From contig JAJYUT010000006.1 in NCBI GenBank assembly GCA_021792365.1, positions 124,001-188,000 of the forward strand: 64,000 bases of DNA, in the 5' to 3' direction. Shown piece after piece: positions 51,409-60,900 of this stretch. How positions within the stretch are numbered: position 1 is the stretch's first letter; the number at the start of each line of letters is the position of its first letter. A program made the translations under genes and the position numbers. The notes beneath the pieces were generated by a model. The model was given only the letters and a program-made list of their open reading frames with translations, did not search any database and was not told the DNA's origin. Source of the DNA: Pseudomonadota bacterium. GTDB taxonomy: Bacteria; Pseudomonadota; Alphaproteobacteria; Dongiales; Dongiaceae.

Positions 51409-52578
51409 TCAATCCGTCATGACGCAGGCAGGTTTCGGCCCGCGCTTTAGCAGCCAGCGATACACATCCCCGATCATGTTGCTTGTTTCCCGCTGAGCGA
51501 AGCGTTCTTCGCATAGACGCCTCCCCCTTTCGCCCATCCTTTTGAGTTCTTCGTCGCTCATACCAGCCATCGTCTCCAGCCCGCTCTTCAACCCATCAAC
51601 GTCCGTGTCGATCTGCAAGGCAGCACCTCTCTCGAACCCGATTGGCAGATTGCAGTGCGATGTCATCAGGACCGGCAGCCCACAAGACCATGCCTCCAGC
51701 ACGACCATCGGCAGGCCCTCGCTGACCGAGGGCAAGACGAAGGCCGTCGCCGATCGCAACAGGGCGTGCTTGTCGGCACCGAAGCGCGGCCCGAGAAAAT
51801 GCACGCTGCCGTCTATGGCGACATCGGATGTGAGCCGACGGAGAGTATGCTCGTGACCGTCCTGGTCCCAGCCGGCGATCATCAGATGCCAGCCTTCTCT
51901 TCCCCCTTGTGCGCGCCGGCTAAACCGCTGCCACGCATAGAGCAGGTTGATGAGACCTTTTTTTGGATGCAGCCGTCCAAGATAGAGGAGCGTCTTGCCC
52001 CGGCATTGCCATTCTGACCCGTGACGATCGGTGGCCGTGGCATTTCCCGTCACGCTGTTTGGTACGAGGCATATCGGATTGCTAAGCCCCAGCTCCCGAA
52101 AGGATCGCGCTTCAGCTTCGCACAGGGCGTGGAGGCAAGCCGCGCCGCGCAGATGGCGCGCTTCATAGGCCCATAGCGCCAGACGTTTTTTCCACCCGTG
52201 ATGCTGAACTGCCCAGCGGTCAAGCATACCATGCGGAGAGATGATGTAGGGTCTTCCCGTGCTGTGCGCCCAGCCGCAGCTTGCCACCGAAGGATACATC
52301 CATAGACCGTGAACATGGAGAAGATCGAGGCTCGACTGCCTCAAGGCCATCTTCAATCCGGGCGCGTACCCCCAAGCGCGCGACCCATAGACGGCTTCTG
52401 CGGCCACGGGAATGCCATTCCAGTCGAACAGCCCGGCCGCTGCACGGTCCTCGGCGAGTCCAAAGACGGCAACCCGGAACTCTGAGCCAACCTGCAGCGC
52501 CGGCGCGAGGCGACGAACGACATCGAAGACGCCTCCGCCGCTATTCGACATCCAACTCGTCAGCAAGCCGACTATCAT
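51409..52578 (-). CDS. Glycosyltransferase family 4
   Basis: A 389-residue GT4 enzyme. It starts MIVGLLTSWMSNSGGGVFDV, and has the donor-site region TLLYLGRLHPKKGLINLLYA, then AFVLPSVSEGLPMVVLEAWS and CGLPVLMTSHCNLPIG with the conserved E-x7-E type spacing. It adds a sugar to the repeat unit in the cytoplasm. The ATG at 52578 overlaps the preceding glycosyltransferase stop as ATGA. The acetyltransferase gene follows. Confidence 0.93.
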   Translation of the reverse strand: MIVGLLTSWMSNSGGGVFDVVRRLAPALQVGSEFRVAVFGLAEDRAAAGLFDWNGIPVAAEAVYGSRAWGYAPGLKMALRQSSLDLLHVHGLWMYPSVASCGWAHSTGRPYIISPHGMLDRWAVQHHGWKKRLALWAYEARHLRGAACLHALCEAEARSFRELGLSNPICLVPNSVTGNATATDRHGSEWQCRGKTLLYLGRLHPKKGLINLLYAWQRFSRRAQGGREGWHLMIAGWDQDGHEHTLRRLTSDVAIDGSVHFLGPRFGADKHALLRSATAFVLPSVSEGLPMVVLEAWSCGLPVLMTSHCNLPIGFERGAALQIDTDVDGLKSGLETMAGMSDEELKRMGERGRRLCEERFAQRETSNMIGDVYRWLLKRGPKPACVMTD

Positions 52579-53783
52579 CGTCCGCTCAGTACTTTCAACA
52601 GCAGCCGGTCTACCGTGCTCGGCGCTGGCCGCTTCGACGCCAGCGCTGTACTCGCGGCGCTGAAAAGGCTCTCGGCAAATTGTGCGGGGGACCACCGCTC
52701 AATGATGTCGCTGCTCGCGCGTCCCATGGCCGGCAAGTCACACTGGTCGCTCGTAAGCCTGGCCATGGCAATGGCAAGGCTCTGTGGATCGTAGGGATCG
52801 AACAGGAACCCATTGCGGCCAGAGATCACCAGGTCACCGGCACAGCCACAACACTTGGATACCAGTACGGGCAGGCCCGCGGCCATTGCCTCATTGACCA
52901 CCAGGCCCCATTGCTCGGTCGTGCTGGCATGGACGAAGGCGCTGGCCAGCCCGTAGTAGCTCGGCAGCTCCGCGTAGCTCCTGGGGCCGGGTAGCTGAAC
53001 GTGCATGGTCAGTCCGAGTCGATCACGAAGCGCAATAATCTCATCCCTTAGCTCGCCATCTCCGATGACGACCAGGGACCAGGGATCCGCCGGGTCCAGC
53101 TTGCGATACTCGGCGTACCCGCGCAGCAATGTGGCGATGTTCTTCTTTCGGCTGAAACGGGAGCAGGCCAGGAAGTACCGTTGCGGCAAGGCGAGCTGCG
53201 CCCGCAAAGCAAGACCCGCACGCCGCGCGGCTTCCGCACCGCCACGGAAATGCTCGTTGTCGACCGCATCGTAACCCGTGAAAATCCGGTCCTGCGTCAG
53301 GCCAAGCACGGTCAGATAGTCGCGGTGCGGTGCGCCGCCGACAATCGCCGCCGAGCACAAGCGGACGATGCGCCGCTTGATCGCTTCTTTCCACCAGTGA
53401 CGCGGTGCGTCCGTGGCGGTACTTTCCGACATCACGATCGCAGGCACCTGGTTGGCCAAGCACCAGCTGAGCGCCGCCAGGCTTCCGCCGAACGACCACC
53501 CGTTGATGCAGACGGCGGAAGGATCAAGCGCACTGAGATGCTCATGCAGGCGACGGATCAAGTTCCGGCGACCGATCCTATGCAGCGGCGTAGCCGGGAA
53601 AAGAGTGTGGCGGGCAAAGCCCGCCGCCAATTTCGGCTGCTGCAGGATCGGAAAGGCATCCACATCCGTCAGCTCGACCATGCAGATCTTCAGGTTTGCC
53701 CGCTCGGCCACAGCACTGAAGCGCGCTTCGTGGTACGGCACGGAACTCGCCAGGATCCAGCAAAGGAGCGGTGCGGCACTCAT
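52575..53783 (-). CDS. Glycosyltransferase family 4
   Basis: A 402-residue GT4 enzyme. It has YFLACSRFSRKKNIATLLRG, LVVIGDGELRDEIIALRDRL, LPSYYGLASAFVHASTTEQW and GLVVNEAMAAGLPVLVSKCC, the usual donor-binding site with the EQWGLVVNEA signature. Both ends overlap the neighbouring genes by four bases, so it belongs to one translationally coupled block. The acceptor and donor sugars are unknown. Confidence 0.93.
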   Translation of the reverse strand: MSAAPLLCWILASSVPYHEARFSAVAERANLKICMVELTDVDAFPILQQPKLAAGFARHTLFPATPLHRIGRRNLIRRLHEHLSALDPSAVCINGWSFGGSLAALSWCLANQVPAIVMSESTATDAPRHWWKEAIKRRIVRLCSAAIVGGAPHRDYLTVLGLTQDRIFTGYDAVDNEHFRGGAEAARRAGLALRAQLALPQRYFLACSRFSRKKNIATLLRGYAEYRKLDPADPWSLVVIGDGELRDEIIALRDRLGLTMHVQLPGPRSYAELPSYYGLASAFVHASTTEQWGLVVNEAMAAGLPVLVSKCCGCAGDLVISGRNGFLFDPYDPQSLAIAMARLTSDQCDLPAMGRASSDIIERWSPAQFAESLFSAASTALASKRPAPSTVDRLLLKVLSGR

Positions 53784-54883
53784 GCGGTGCGACCTTCAAG
53801 AAGGCGGCAGACGCGATCGGTATATTCCTTTTCAGACGCTACCTGCGCCAGGCGCCGCTGCCCCGCCCCCACGAGTGATGCGGCCGCATCAGGATGGCGC
53901 AAGATTGCGAGTGCCACCTCCCCCAGACGGTCGACGTCATGGCTGGTAAACACCGGCCCGTAATTCTCCCGGTTGAGGATCTCGCCTAGTCCGCCATTAA
54001 GGACGGATGCGACCACCGGAACGCCCGCGCCAAGTGCCTCGAGCGGCGTGCGACCGAGCGCGTCCCAATCCGTATTGAATACGGCGAGATCGAGGCTGCG
54101 ATAGAACGACGTCACCTCGGACTGCCAACCCAGCCAGCGCACACGATCTGCAATGCCAAGCTCGAGCGCCAGGCGCTTCAACCTTTCTGCCTCTGGTCCA
54201 TCGCCTGCAATCGCGAACAGAGCACGTTGCTCCGCAGTGGCTATGACGCGGGCGATCTTGAGAAAGACGTCGAACCGTTTGCGCGGAATCAGCCAGCCGG
54301 CATTTCCTACTATGAGCGCCTGCGGCGGAATTCCCAGCGCCAAGCGCACCGAAACTCTCTCTGCAGCAGTTGGAGGCTTACGCAGCGCAATCGGGCAGCC
54401 GATGGTGTGGCTGATGGCCTTGATCGCGGGACAGATCGCTTCGGCCTCGTAGCGGATGAAATCCGTCGGAAACGCGATCGCCGAAAAGCGCGCATGGGCA
54501 ACCCGGTAGATCAGGCGCCATTGCCACGCCGGTTTTACGCCGGAATGGTGAAAATGGATGCTGAGCAACCGGCGGTCGCGACACAGACCGCCAAGCGCCA
54601 TCATCGCCAGGAGATTGTGGCCGGTCATGATCAACGCATCACTGTTCACCCGCCTCAGGCGTGCTCTCAATCGTGATACGCTGCGCCAGCCGCCACGGCC
54701 GCGGTAAGGCAGTCCTGCGGCAGGCACTGCGCGCTCCGCCAACAATGGACCCATGGCGCCCAAGGGATTCAAGGACAGCAACTCGACCTCATGGCCGCGC
54801 GCCTGCAGTCCACTGAGCAATGCCAGGGTGGACTGCTCCATGCCGCCAAGATTTGCGCATTGAATGATGTTGAAGATGCGCAC
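53780..54883 (-). CDS. Glycosyltransferase family 4
   Basis: A 367-residue GT4 enzyme that begins with a GTG at 54883 (VRIFNIIQCANLGGMEQSTL). AGGAGGG lies about eight bases upstream and the preceding gene stops one base before, so this start is well supported and better than the ATG upstream in the same frame. It has LIVGNAGWLIPRKRFDVFLK, LFAIAGDGPEAERLKRLALE and GRTPLEALGAGVPVVASVLN. It follows the Wzy-like polymerase gene. Confidence 0.92.
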   Translation of the reverse strand: MRIFNIIQCANLGGMEQSTLALLSGLQARGHEVELLSLNPLGAMGPLLAERAVPAAGLPYRGRGGWRSVSRLRARLRRVNSDALIMTGHNLLAMMALGGLCRDRRLLSIHFHHSGVKPAWQWRLIYRVAHARFSAIAFPTDFIRYEAEAICPAIKAISHTIGCPIALRKPPTAAERVSVRLALGIPPQALIVGNAGWLIPRKRFDVFLKIARVIATAEQRALFAIAGDGPEAERLKRLALELGIADRVRWLGWQSEVTSFYRSLDLAVFNTDWDALGRTPLEALGAGVPVVASVLNGGLGEILNRENYGPVFTSHDVDRLGEVALAILRHPDAAASLVGAGQRRLAQVASEKEYTDRVCRLLEGRTA

Positions 54884-54884
54884 G

Positions 54885-56180
54885 CTAGAGCCCTCCTGGC
54901 GTCGCCATGTGCCCCGCCGCAGCCGGTATTTTACTGGCCTTGTGCCGCCGTATGGGCTGGCGTGCCCATAGGAGAGCTGGAAGCAGGAAGATGCCGAGAT
55001 GGACCCACGGACTGACGAAATAATGGGTCGTATGGGTGATCGCCTGTAGGGCATAGACGGGCATGAGCATGTAAAGCAATTGGGCCGTCAGGTTGCCTCC
55101 GCGCGCGGCCAGCCACAGCTTCTGCATAACGAAAGCGATCAGGAAGAATTTGAGGCACCCGAAATACCAGAACGACTGGAACGCATCGGCCAAGCCGGTC
55201 AGAGTGCTGCCCATTGCGGGCGTGTAGAAATACTCCTCGTAGAGGGGTCTAGCCATAGGCAGGTATAGCGCCTCCTTCAGTTCCCGACCCACGATCTGAG
55301 CCGGGACATAACTGAAGACCAACTGGTTCCAGTGGACTATGCCAAGATCGAACTTCATGCTCCGCCCGAGAGCAGCGACGGTAAAAACCGCGTTCCTCAC
55401 CTCAGCGCCGCCGCTTTCAGTGAGACGCTCGAAGTTCCCAACGAAATCGATTTCTGCGACCGAGTGCCATTGCGGGCCGTCGCGCGTTAGAGTCGCAGCG
55501 CGATAGTCGCCGATGCTGTTGATGAAGAGCGCTCCAGCGACGAGGCCAGCAAGCATCACCGGCCGCGGCAGACACCAGCCGCGCTGGAACCAGAATGCCA
55601 GCAGGATGATGGTCAACACTTCCACCAGGTCCTGACGCCGCCCTCCGATCAAGATGCGATCCAGGCAAAACATCGCGCCATAGATCGCGATCGCCAACGC
55701 CCACGGGGACCGGTTGCGGGCATAGAGGAGAACACTGAGAGCGAAGCCGTAGGTCAGGATTCGGGCGAAGAACAGATAAGCCACAGGCAATCCCGACCAT
55801 TGGGAGACGTTTACCATCTCCGGCGGCAGCCGACTGAGCGCGAAATAGAAATAGCCCCCCAGCAACGACAGCACAGCGCTTATGATGAGGAGCCGCTTGT
55901 CGCTGAATTCCCAGTTGCCAGCGCGCATCGGGCGCCGAACCACGATGGCGCCGAGCCAGCACATGCCCGCCGAAAGGATCGCAAGGACCAGAGTGGCATC
56001 CAGCGCTCCGCTTGGCAGGAACCTGTCGCGGGAAAGGCCTACGAATTGCGGCAGCACGAAGCCTGCAAAAACGGCCCCGGCCAGGAAGGGGTGCTGATAG
56101 ATGCCGCCGCGCCGGACCAGGCCTTGCACAATGAGAAACGCGCAAGCCAGACCGAGCGTGACAAGCAGAAGATAGGTCAT
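54885..56180 (-). CDS. Oligosaccharide repeat-unit polymerase (Wzy-like)
   Basis: A 431-residue membrane protein with about 11 predicted helices (for example LLLVTLGLACAFLIVQGLV and ALAIAIYGAMFCLDRILI) and a large periplasmic loop containing YRAATLTRDGPQWHSVAE. A second loop near the C-terminus has LPMARPLYEEYFYTPAMGST. This layout fits Wzy-type O-antigen or exopolysaccharide polymerases, which are poorly conserved in sequence. It would join lipid-linked repeat units in the periplasm, working with the BY-kinase co-polymerase. The ATG at 56180 overlaps the upstream stop as ATGA. An O-antigen ligase is a less likely reading. Confidence 0.82.
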   Translation of the reverse strand: MTYLLLVTLGLACAFLIVQGLVRRGGIYQHPFLAGAVFAGFVLPQFVGLSRDRFLPSGALDATLVLAILSAGMCWLGAIVVRRPMRAGNWEFSDKRLLIISAVLSLLGGYFYFALSRLPPEMVNVSQWSGLPVAYLFFARILTYGFALSVLLYARNRSPWALAIAIYGAMFCLDRILIGGRRQDLVEVLTIILLAFWFQRGWCLPRPVMLAGLVAGALFINSIGDYRAATLTRDGPQWHSVAEIDFVGNFERLTESGGAEVRNAVFTVAALGRSMKFDLGIVHWNQLVFSYVPAQIVGRELKEALYLPMARPLYEEYFYTPAMGSTLTGLADAFQSFWYFGCLKFFLIAFVMQKLWLAARGGNLTAQLLYMLMPVYALQAITHTTHYFVSPWVHLGIFLLPALLWARQPIRRHKASKIPAAAGHMATPGGL

Positions 56181-57406
56181 GGTCCGCACTGATCTGTTTT
56201 CAGCGCCAAGGCCGATGCAAGTGCACGACCATATGCCGCGAGATCGAACATTGCCGCGCGCCGTCCGGCATTCTCCGCCATGCTACGGCGCCGTTCCGGA
56301 TCGCGGGCGAGATCAAGCACGGCTTCGACGACTGCTTGGCTGTCGCGGATCGGAACGACGATACCATCGATACCGTGTCGAACGATGCTGCCGCAGTTCG
56401 GCGTGCAGATCACCGGGAGCGAGGCGGCGAGCGCTTCATAGATGACGGTGGCTGATCCCTCGCACAGCGACGGCAACAGCAGCAGGTCCGCCCAGGCGAA
56501 GTGTTGCAGCATCGCGGAGTGCGGGACGGGGCCGGTCAGTTCCACGAACTCCCTCAACTCCCGGACGGCCGGCTCCCGGCACTCGATCGGGCCGACCATT
56601 CGGACATGCGCCCGGAATTGCAGGCAGCGCGCCGCAGCAAGTACATACTGCGAGCCCTTCCTCAACCCAACAGCACCGACGACCAGCACTCTGATGGGCC
56701 CGTCGTGGGAACGACGCGGTGCGAGACGAAAGCGGCCATCAACGCCGTAAGGTACTACGACGCAGCGCTCAGCCGGGCCGCCGCATGCCGCAATGCCATC
56801 GCGCACGAACGCGGAGCCGCATAGGATCCTGTCAGCGAGCTGCCATTCAGCCCTTTCGCGTTCAGAGAAACGCACGACCTCGCCGTCGTCGTTGATCGGC
56901 ACTTGCCACGCTGGGAAACGCTGCCGCTCGCACTGCAGCAGTTCGGTCTCGATCTGAAGCGGGGCAATCGTCTGCTCAAGGACGGTCCACCGTTTGCTAA
57001 GCTTCGCCGCATCCAGCACCTCCAGGCCGGCGCTGTTGAAAACGTAGACGCCGCTTGCGGCACCCAAGCCGCGCGAAAGGACGTGCCGGCAGAAGGCCTC
57101 TCCCATCCATAGAAAGGATCGCCGCAAGTCGCCGGAGGATCGCGCTCGCCGCCGCCGGCGCGCATAGCGCAGACCAAGCAGGTTGAAGGCGGTTATCTTG
57201 TCTGACGGAACGCCCTGTGGGATACGGCCGGCGATGCGTCGCAGTCCGTCCGGCCGCCAAGCAGCCGGTACCCTCGTGCACCATCGCGGCCATCCCTTGC
57301 TTGCGCAGATGTCGGTGTAGAAATGCTCCAGCTGTCCGGATTCATGCAGGATCCGCGGTACGGCGTAATGCATTCGTGCACCGAGCTGTGCAACGGCATA
57401 ACCCAT
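56177..57406 (-). CDS. Glycosyltransferase family 4
   Basis: A 409-residue GT4 enzyme. The C-terminal half has GPIRVLVVGAVGLRKGSQYV, FAWADLLLLPSLCEGSATVI and YEALAASLPVICTPNCGSIV, the typical donor-site block. The N-terminal half (GYAVAQLGARMHYAVPRILH) fits capsule and exopolysaccharide transferases that open with such a sequence. The ATG at 57406 is used; the gene is preceded by a 31-base gap after the WecA-like gene, and an ATG at residue 12 is possible. Confidence 0.9.
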   Translation of the reverse strand: MGYAVAQLGARMHYAVPRILHESGQLEHFYTDICASKGWPRWCTRVPAAWRPDGLRRIAGRIPQGVPSDKITAFNLLGLRYARRRRRARSSGDLRRSFLWMGEAFCRHVLSRGLGAASGVYVFNSAGLEVLDAAKLSKRWTVLEQTIAPLQIETELLQCERQRFPAWQVPINDDGEVVRFSERERAEWQLADRILCGSAFVRDGIAACGGPAERCVVVPYGVDGRFRLAPRRSHDGPIRVLVVGAVGLRKGSQYVLAAARCLQFRAHVRMVGPIECREPAVRELREFVELTGPVPHSAMLQHFAWADLLLLPSLCEGSATVIYEALAASLPVICTPNCGSIVRHGIDGIVVPIRDSQAVVEAVLDLARDPERRRSMAENAGRRAAMFDLAAYGRALASALALKTDQCGP

Positions 57407-57437
57407 CACTTGACCCGCTGTACTTGCGCCACCAAAG

Positions 57438-58553
57438 TCACGGCCTGTGCCGCGATGATCCAAGCAGCGGTGGCTCCATCGCACGTCCTGCGGTCGCGAT
57501 GCGGGACGAGCGCCGGTGCACGTGCTTCCAGCCACCCTGGACAAACCAGGCATGCAGCCCGACGGGACAGATCAGGCCGAGCAGCAGCACCCAATCCGGC
57601 GCGCCCAGATGCCAGCCGACCAGTCCGATTGCTCCCAGCACGATGGCGGTGCCGGCCAGAATGGAAACGGTCTCGTTGACGCTGCAGCCTGCTTGCAACA
57701 GGATATGGTGGACGTGCTGACGGTCGCCGGTGAATGGGCTATGGCCGGCAGCTATCCGCCGGGCGGTCAGCGAGATGATTTCAATGACTGGCAGGGCCAA
57801 TATCCAAAGGACGACGACCGGCGACAAGGCCTCACCACCGTTCTGGTCCTGCTGCGACAAGCGAATGGCCAGATAGGCAAGAGAGGCACCCAGCATCATG
57901 CTGCCGGCATCGCCTAGGAACACTGATGCGCGGCTGCGCCAATAGTGGCGCAGGTTGAATCCAAGGAAGCCGATCAGGCAGCACCCGAGCAGCAGCGCGA
58001 AATACAGCTCGGGCCGCAACCCGAGCATCGCCGCAGCGGCCGCAAACCACAGGAATGCGACCAGTGATACACTTCCCGCCAACCCATCAATCCCATCCAG
58101 CATGTTGATTGCGTTGATCAGGCCGACGATACCGATGATGGTCAGCGGCCCGGCCCAGGAGAGGAGCACGACCGGCTCATCGCCGAGGACCGCGCCAACG
58201 TTCCGCACGAGCACATCGGCCGGAAGGACCATCAGCGCTGCGCACGCGATTTGCGCAACCAGCTTTACGGATGCGCGCAGATCCAGCAGATCATCTGCCA
58301 GCCCGAGCAGCACCAGCAAGGCGAGTCCAAGCAGAAAGGAAGGAAGGCCGTGTGGCGGACGCTCGAGCAGGAGTGCTGCGAACGCAAAGGCGACAAATAG
58401 AGCGCTGCCTACCAGCGGGATTTCTCCGTGGTGGTTTTTCCTGCCGGCCGGAATGTCCACCAGCCCTATCCGGCCGGCAAACCTCTCCATCGCAAGGGTG
58501 AGCAGAATGGAAAGCAACAAGACATTGATGCAGTTGAGGGCCAGATCCCGCAT
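57438..58553 (-). CDS. Undecaprenyl-phosphate sugar-phosphate transferase (WecA/TagO-like)
   Basis: A 371-codon membrane enzyme of the MraY/WecA/TagO family that starts lipid-linked synthesis by joining a GlcNAc-1-phosphate or similar group to undecaprenyl phosphate. Motifs are IGLVDIPAGRKNHHGEIPLV, NAINMLDGIDGLAGS (aspartate pair), VFLGDAGSMMLGASLAYLAI and GDRQHVHHILLQAG. About ten helices are present. The ATG at 58553 with GGGG upstream is preferred over one at 58589. It is the likely first step for the polymer made by this locus. Confidence 0.93.
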   Translation of the reverse strand: MRDLALNCINVLLLSILLTLAMERFAGRIGLVDIPAGRKNHHGEIPLVGSALFVAFAFAALLLERPPHGLPSFLLGLALLVLLGLADDLLDLRASVKLVAQIACAALMVLPADVLVRNVGAVLGDEPVVLLSWAGPLTIIGIVGLINAINMLDGIDGLAGSVSLVAFLWFAAAAAMLGLRPELYFALLLGCCLIGFLGFNLRHYWRSRASVFLGDAGSMMLGASLAYLAIRLSQQDQNGGEALSPVVVLWILALPVIEIISLTARRIAAGHSPFTGDRQHVHHILLQAGCSVNETVSILAGTAIVLGAIGLVGWHLGAPDWVLLLGLICPVGLHAWFVQGGWKHVHRRSSRIATAGRAMEPPLLGSSRHRP

Positions 58554-58748
58554 GACAGATGCCCCGATACCGAGCGTCACTCCGCGCATCTTGGAGAAGT
58601 CGCTTGGGACGGCCTATTCGGCAATTTGGACACTTGATTCGGCGAAAGTAGTATTGTCCCCGCCTGCCCTTCAGATGGCGTAGGCATTCCTGCGCCTGCT
58701 TGACGTCGTGCCGGTTTAGCTTCCTGAAGAACCGAAGGCATATTGAAC

Positions 58749-59447
58749 TCACGAGACGACAGCTCCTCCGCTGCCGGCGCACCCGGAAACCTCCGCAACG
58801 AACGAAGCTGGCACCTGCGGCCGGTAACGACGAATCGGGTCAGCCGCCCCACGCTTGACGAGCAATCCCAGTCTGCGCATTCGGATACAGAGATCCGTCC
58901 CCTCTCCCATGTGGAAAGAACTCTCGCGATATCCCCCAGCCTTGAAGAACGCTGCGCGCCGCACAGCGTGCGCCGCGGAAAAAGGGGCCTGCTGCGCATG
59001 GCCGTCCGGCGCTGCACCCGGGACCGTATCCGTCCGCGACAGGTTTATGGACGGGATAGTCACGGCTCCGACGAGAGGATCTTCAAATTCGCGCAAAGTC
59101 TGCGCAACAGTTTCAGGAGACTCCAAAACAGAGTCATCACCCAGCGGGAATACGATCTCGGTTTGAGCAAGGGCGATTCCGCTGTTCCGGTGGAAGCACA
59201 ATCCTTTGGACCGATTGGTGCGGTGATAGGATATGTCTGGAAACTCCCGTTCCATCATCTCCGCTGTACCATTGGCGGAATTGTCGTCCATCACCATGAT
59301 CTCGACCGGCACCGTCTGGCGACGCGCCGCTTCAATCGCCCTGCGCAGCAGGTCGCGACAGTCGCGCGTGGTCAGGACGATGGTTGCCTCCGGATCATCG
59401 TCTTGCCGCTCCCGATATGCATTGGGTGATTTCCCAATATTGCCCAT
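58749..59447 (-). CDS. Glycosyltransferase family 2, probably truncated
   Basis: A 232-residue GT2-like protein. It has TIVLTTRDCRDLLRRAIEAA, VEIMVMDDNSANGTAEMMER, FHRNSGIALAQTEIVFPLGD and FHMGEGTDLCIRMRRLGLLV, the latter being the typical second domain. It stops soon after RGAADPIRRY, where related enzymes go on for another 50-80 residues, and the last 25 residues have no family similarity. A frameshift or deletion near 58830 is likely. It may still be inactive or only partly active. It is the most upstream gene of the second minus-strand block. Confidence 0.75.
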   Translation of the reverse strand: MGNIGKSPNAYRERQDDDPEATIVLTTRDCRDLLRRAIEAARRQTVPVEIMVMDDNSANGTAEMMEREFPDISYHRTNRSKGLCFHRNSGIALAQTEIVFPLGDDSVLESPETVAQTLREFEDPLVGAVTIPSINLSRTDTVPGAAPDGHAQQAPFSAAHAVRRAAFFKAGGYRESSFHMGEGTDLCIRMRRLGLLVKRGAADPIRRYRPQVPASFVAEVSGCAGSGGAVVS

Positions 59448-59845
59448 CGCACCATCCCTTCCCTTTCTGTTCGTGCCGATGGAAGCTCGTCAACGCTAGG
59501 ATCAGGCTTGGCCGCAGCATCGGTCGCTTAGGATGGTGCCGCCCCCCGCCCTGCTCCATCGTGCCCCATCGCACCAGCTCAGGATGCCTCGCGACATTCA
59601 TGACCGTGGCCGAATGATCGATTGGGTCCATTCCGCGGCCCGTCGCGAAGGAACATGGACGCTCCGGATGAAAACATAGCCGCTTAGGTCAGGCGTGACG
59701 CCCGGTGCTTAGTTAGTATGCGAGACTTACGCCTTTCGATGAGCCCGCGGACGAATGCCGTACTGCCGGCCACATGGCCGCGGGCCCTATCATCGGACGA
59801 TATCGACCCCAAGAGCGCAGGCCATAGAGACATCAGAAGGGCGAG
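59448..59845. other. Divergent intergenic region
   Basis: 398 bases between the truncated GT2 gene (minus) and the GT2 gene (plus). It should hold the promoters for both directions, but no convincing boxes, hairpin or gene could be placed. AAGGGCGAG just before 59846 would serve as the ribosome site of the plus-strand gene. Confidence 0.4.
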
Positions 59846-60838
59846 ATGGCGACAATCGACGTCATCGTTCCTTGCTACAACTACGGGCCCTTTCTGCGAG
59901 AATGCGTAGAAAGCGTCCTCACGCAGTCGTTCCAGGCTGTCCGCGTCTTGATCATCGACGATGCCTCGACAGACGCGACCCCGATGATAGCCCAAGGGCT
60001 TGCGCTGGAAGATCCAAGGGTTTCGTTCATTCGCCACGCCGAAAATAGAGGCCATATCGCAACCTACAACGAAGGAATCGCATGGGCTTCGGCTGACTAT
60101 ATGCTTTTGCTATCCGCCGATGATTTTCTGCTGCCCGGGTCGCTTACCCGGGCAGCGGCGCTGATGGATGCGCATCCGGCGGTTGGCTTCGTCTTCGGCC
60201 GTTGCCTGCAGCTGTACCCTGGCGATCCGCGTCCTGCTCTTCCGAAAGAGCACGGCCGTCATGCATGGCGGATCCTGGATGGGCTCGAATTCATCGCCCT
60301 GAATGGCGCGCGCAACGATGTGGCCACGGCGACTGCAGTGGTCCGCACGTCTCTTCAGAAGCAGCTCGGCGGCTACAGTCCCGACCTGCCTCATGCAGGC
60401 GATATGGAGATGTGGCTGCGATTTGCGCTCCATGGCCCGGTGGGATACATCGAGACGGAGCAGGCCGCCTATCGCAGACATGAACAAAACATGTCGCAGG
60501 CAATCAATGGTCAGCTGCCGGACCTGCAGCAACGGAAGGCCGCTCTCGATCGCGCCCTGCGCTCTCTTCCCCAGCGCCGGCTGGAAGGCACCTTCCTCTA
60601 CGATGATCTTCTCAAGAGCTTTGCGAATGATGCCGTGTCGTTGGCGAGCGAAGCATTCAATCGAGGGAACGCAGCGGAATGCAAGCGGATCCTCGCGTTT
60701 GCCGTGGCGATGTGGCCGGATATCAGAGACGCTCGCCAGTGGCGCCGAGTGGCTTGGAAGCAGCGGTTCGGCCCCACGCTGTGGTCGGCGATGCATCCCT
60801 TCGTTCTGGAACTTCGGCGCCTGGGCTTAGTGAGGTAA
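59846..60838 (+). CDS. Glycosyltransferase family 2
   Basis: A 330-residue inverting GT2 enzyme with the classic opening TIDVIVPCYNYGPFLRECVE, then VRVLIIDDASTDATPMIAQG, ADYMLLLSADDFLLPGSLTR (DD-type metal site) and GDMEMWLRFALHGPVGYIET. The C-terminal 100 residues are a helical extension. It is the first gene of the right-hand plus-strand block, followed 62 bases later by two GT8 genes. Confidence 0.93.
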   Translation: MATIDVIVPCYNYGPFLRECVESVLTQSFQAVRVLIIDDASTDATPMIAQGLALEDPRVSFIRHAENRGHIATYNEGIAWASADYMLLLSADDFLLPGSLTRAAALMDAHPAVGFVFGRCLQLYPGDPRPALPKEHGRHAWRILDGLEFIALNGARNDVATATAVVRTSLQKQLGGYSPDLPHAGDMEMWLRFALHGPVGYIETEQAAYRRHEQNMSQAINGQLPDLQQRKAALDRALRSLPQRRLEGTFLYDDLLKSFANDAVSLASEAFNRGNAAECKRILAFAVAMWPDIRDARQWRRVAWKQRFGPTLWSAMHPFVLELRRLGLVR

Positions 60839-60900
60839 ATCGCGCATCGAGGCCGCGCATCCCAGTGGCACGCTTGGCCGCTGAAACGAGGACAAGGACC

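Noticed and set aside
58554-58748. Possible zinc-ribbon-like protein (KCPNC) between the WecA-like and GT2 genes
   Set aside because: The frame has no start signal, a single CxxC and no conservation pattern; it is probably the decayed GT2 end or noise.
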